Assembly (NCBI GenBank): GCA_014360395.1
Contig: JACIXM010000505.1
Span: forward strand, 1-6,160
Length of the DNA: 6,160 nucleotides
From: Actinotalea sp.
GTDB taxonomy: Bacteria; Actinomycetota; Actinomycetes; Actinomycetales; Cellulomonadaceae
Direction: 5' to 3'
This document shows, piece after piece, positions 5,390 to 6,160 of the stretch. How positions within the stretch are numbered: position 1 is the first letter of the stretch; each line of letters opens with the position of its first letter. Under the pieces are notes generated by a model. The model saw only the letters and a program-made list of their open reading frames with translations, was not told the DNA's origin and made no database searches. The position numbers and the translations under genes are program-made.

Positions 5390-6028
5390 ATGGAGACCGG
5401 GACGATCGTGTGGATCGTGGTGGCCGTGCTGGTGCTCGCCCTGCTCATCGGGCTCGCGGTGGTGCTGTCGCGCCGCAGCTCCGAGCGGCGGATGGAGCGC
5501 CAGCGGCAGGAGGCGGCCGAGCTGCGTCGCCGTGCCGAGGCCGAGCAGGTCGAGCTGCAGCGGCGCGAGGCGGAGGCGGCGCGTCTGGACGCCCAGGCCC
5601 GCGTGGCCCAGGCCGAGGCGGACAGCCGGGCTGCGGAGGCCGCGCACCTGCAGGCGGAGGCCCACCGGAGCCAGCAGGAGCTCGCCGGGCCGCGGCACGG
5701 GGTCGAGGAGCAGCTGCGGCGCGCCGACGAGCTCGACCCGGACGGACGCGCCCGGCACGCCGACGGCGGCGCGCACCCGGACGACCGGACGGGCACCGGC
5801 CACGACGTCCAGCCGGCGCACGACGGCGATCGCGTCGTGCACGACGGCGACCGCGCTGGGCACGACGGGCACCGCCCGGTGCACGACGGGGACCGCCCGG
5901 TGCACGACGGCGACCGCCCGGTGCACGACGGGGACCGCCCGGTGCACGACGGTGACCGCCGGGTGCACGACGGTGACCGCCCGGTGCACGACCCGGACCG
6001 CCGGGTGCACGACGAAGGTCCCCGCTGA
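5390..6028 (+). CDS. Membrane-anchored coiled-coil protein with C-terminal His-Asp heptapeptide repeats
   Basis: I cannot assign a function to this 212-residue protein. Residues 6-26 form one clear transmembrane helix (IVWIVVAVLVLALLIGLAVVL) followed by RRSSERR, so the rest probably lies in the cytoplasm. Residues about 30-99 are an Ala/Glu/Arg/Gln-rich helix with a coiled-coil look and no Pro or Gly. A charged linker (about 100-141) follows. Residues 142-212 are ten near-identical heptapeptides of consensus PVHDGDR, ending VHDEGPR. Short anchored coiled-coil proteins of this layout are common uncharacterised proteins in Actinomycetota, but the long His-Asp tail looks lineage-specific. The gene follows a strong hairpin and may be transcribed alone. 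Repeat units 4-7 differ only at a single wobble base, indicating recent expansion. Start choice rests on the GAGAGG site; GTG 5381 would add three residues. Confidence 0.85.
   Translation: METGTIVWIVVAVLVLALLIGLAVVLSRRSSERRMERQRQEAAELRRRAEAEQVELQRREAEAARLDAQARVAQAEADSRAAEAAHLQAEAHRSQQELAGPRHGVEEQLRRADELDPDGRARHADGGAHPDDRTGTGHDVQPAHDGDRVVHDGDRAGHDGHRPVHDGDRPVHDGDRPVHDGDRPVHDGDRRVHDGDRPVHDPDRRVHDEGPR
5813..6022 (+). repeat. Ten tandem 21-bp units encoding PVHDGDR-type heptapeptides
   Basis: Units of 21 bp start at 5813, 5834, 5855, 5876, 5897, 5918, 5939, 5960, 5981 and 6002. They encode PAHDGDR, VVHDGDR, AGHDGHR, PVHDGDR four times, RVHDGDR, PVHDPDR and RVHDEGP. Units 4-7 differ only in the Gly wobble base. 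His-Asp is present in every unit. Eight units contain the palindrome GTGCAC. Confidence 0.97.
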
Positions 6029-6048
6029 CCTGCGACGAAGGTCCCCGC
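6010..6048 (+). repeat. 16-bp direct repeat straddling a stop codon
   Basis: CGACGAAGGTCCCCGC occurs at 6010-6025 and again at 6033-6048, 23 nt apart, with the TGA of the coiled-coil gene between them. GACCT (6027-6031) between the copies can pair with AGGTC in either copy (6016-6020 or 6039-6043), giving two alternative small hairpins. Confidence 0.9.
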
Positions 6049-6080
6049 AGCGGCACGGCCCGGCGGCCGACAGTGGAGGC

Positions 6081-6158
6081 ATGGACCTGCTGAGCCCCCG
6101 CCCCGACCCCGCCCGCACCGACGACGAGGACGACGACCTGCCCGAGTTCTGGGACTGA
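6081..6158 (+). CDS. Possible 25-residue acidic microprotein
   Basis: ATG 6081 opens MDLLSPRPDPARTDDEDDDLPEFWD, ending at TGA 6156-6158. GGAGG (6075-6079) lies only one nt before the ATG, too close for a normal Shine-Dalgarno, so initiation here is uncertain. All codons after the ATG end in C or G apart from the stop, which is coding-like but also expected at this GC content. The product is strongly acidic in its second half and ends in an aromatic LPEFWD. I recognise no family. Confidence 0.35.
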   Translation: MDLLSPRPDPARTDDEDDDLPEFWD

Positions 6159-6160
6159 CC

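Noticed and set aside
4763..6118. Long minus-strand open frame with VVHRAV-like repeats
   Set aside because: It is the antisense of the 21-bp array and of the Rieske gene. The plus-strand frames carry recognisable Rieske motifs, a transmembrane helix and ribosome sites; this frame has none. High GC leaves antisense frames open by chance.

Overview
The window is very GC-rich, and its codons end almost always in G or C. Start codons are ATG or GTG and Shine-Dalgarno sites are purine-rich. It also carries a Tat-type lipoprotein signal and a paired agmatine deiminase and carbamoylputrescine amidase of actinobacterial style. Together these point to a high-GC Actinomycetota chromosome. A Geodermatophilaceae-like or related soil actinobacterium is a guess from protein style only. 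All supported genes lie on the + strand, and no RNA genes, insertion sequences, phage genes or CRISPR arrays were seen.

Layout. (1) 89-1915 is malQ, a 4-alpha-glucanotransferase of maltodextrin/glycogen metabolism, followed by a strong bipartite hairpin (1924-1969). (2) 2076-2636 is an unrecognised Ala-rich protein whose C-terminus is six copies of an 8-residue His-Asp repeat. Its stop codon lies inside an 11-bp perfect terminator-like stem (2628-2653). (3) 2776-5293 looks like one operon. It encodes agmatine deiminase, an overlapping nitrilase-superfamily N-carbamoylputrescine amidase, and, 23 nt later, a small Rieske [2Fe-2S] lipoprotein with a Tat-like signal. The first two enzymes convert agmatine to N-carbamoylputrescine and then to putrescine, CO2 and NH3. 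The Rieske protein's link to that pathway is positional only. (4) After a 13-bp hairpin (5342-5372), 5390-6028 encodes a membrane-anchored coiled-coil protein ending in ten 7-residue His-Asp repeats. (5) At the right edge a possible 25-residue acidic microprotein (6081-6158) follows a 16-bp direct repeat.

The enzymes are of known type. The least explained content is the pair of His-Asp repeat proteins either side of the agmatine operon, plus several strong hairpins and a possible 11-codon leader ORF in the intergenic regions. I see no convincing evidence of a wholly new multi-gene system. No gene-free stretch exceeds 300 bases; the longest is 1916-2075, which holds the malQ hairpin and a possible promoter.
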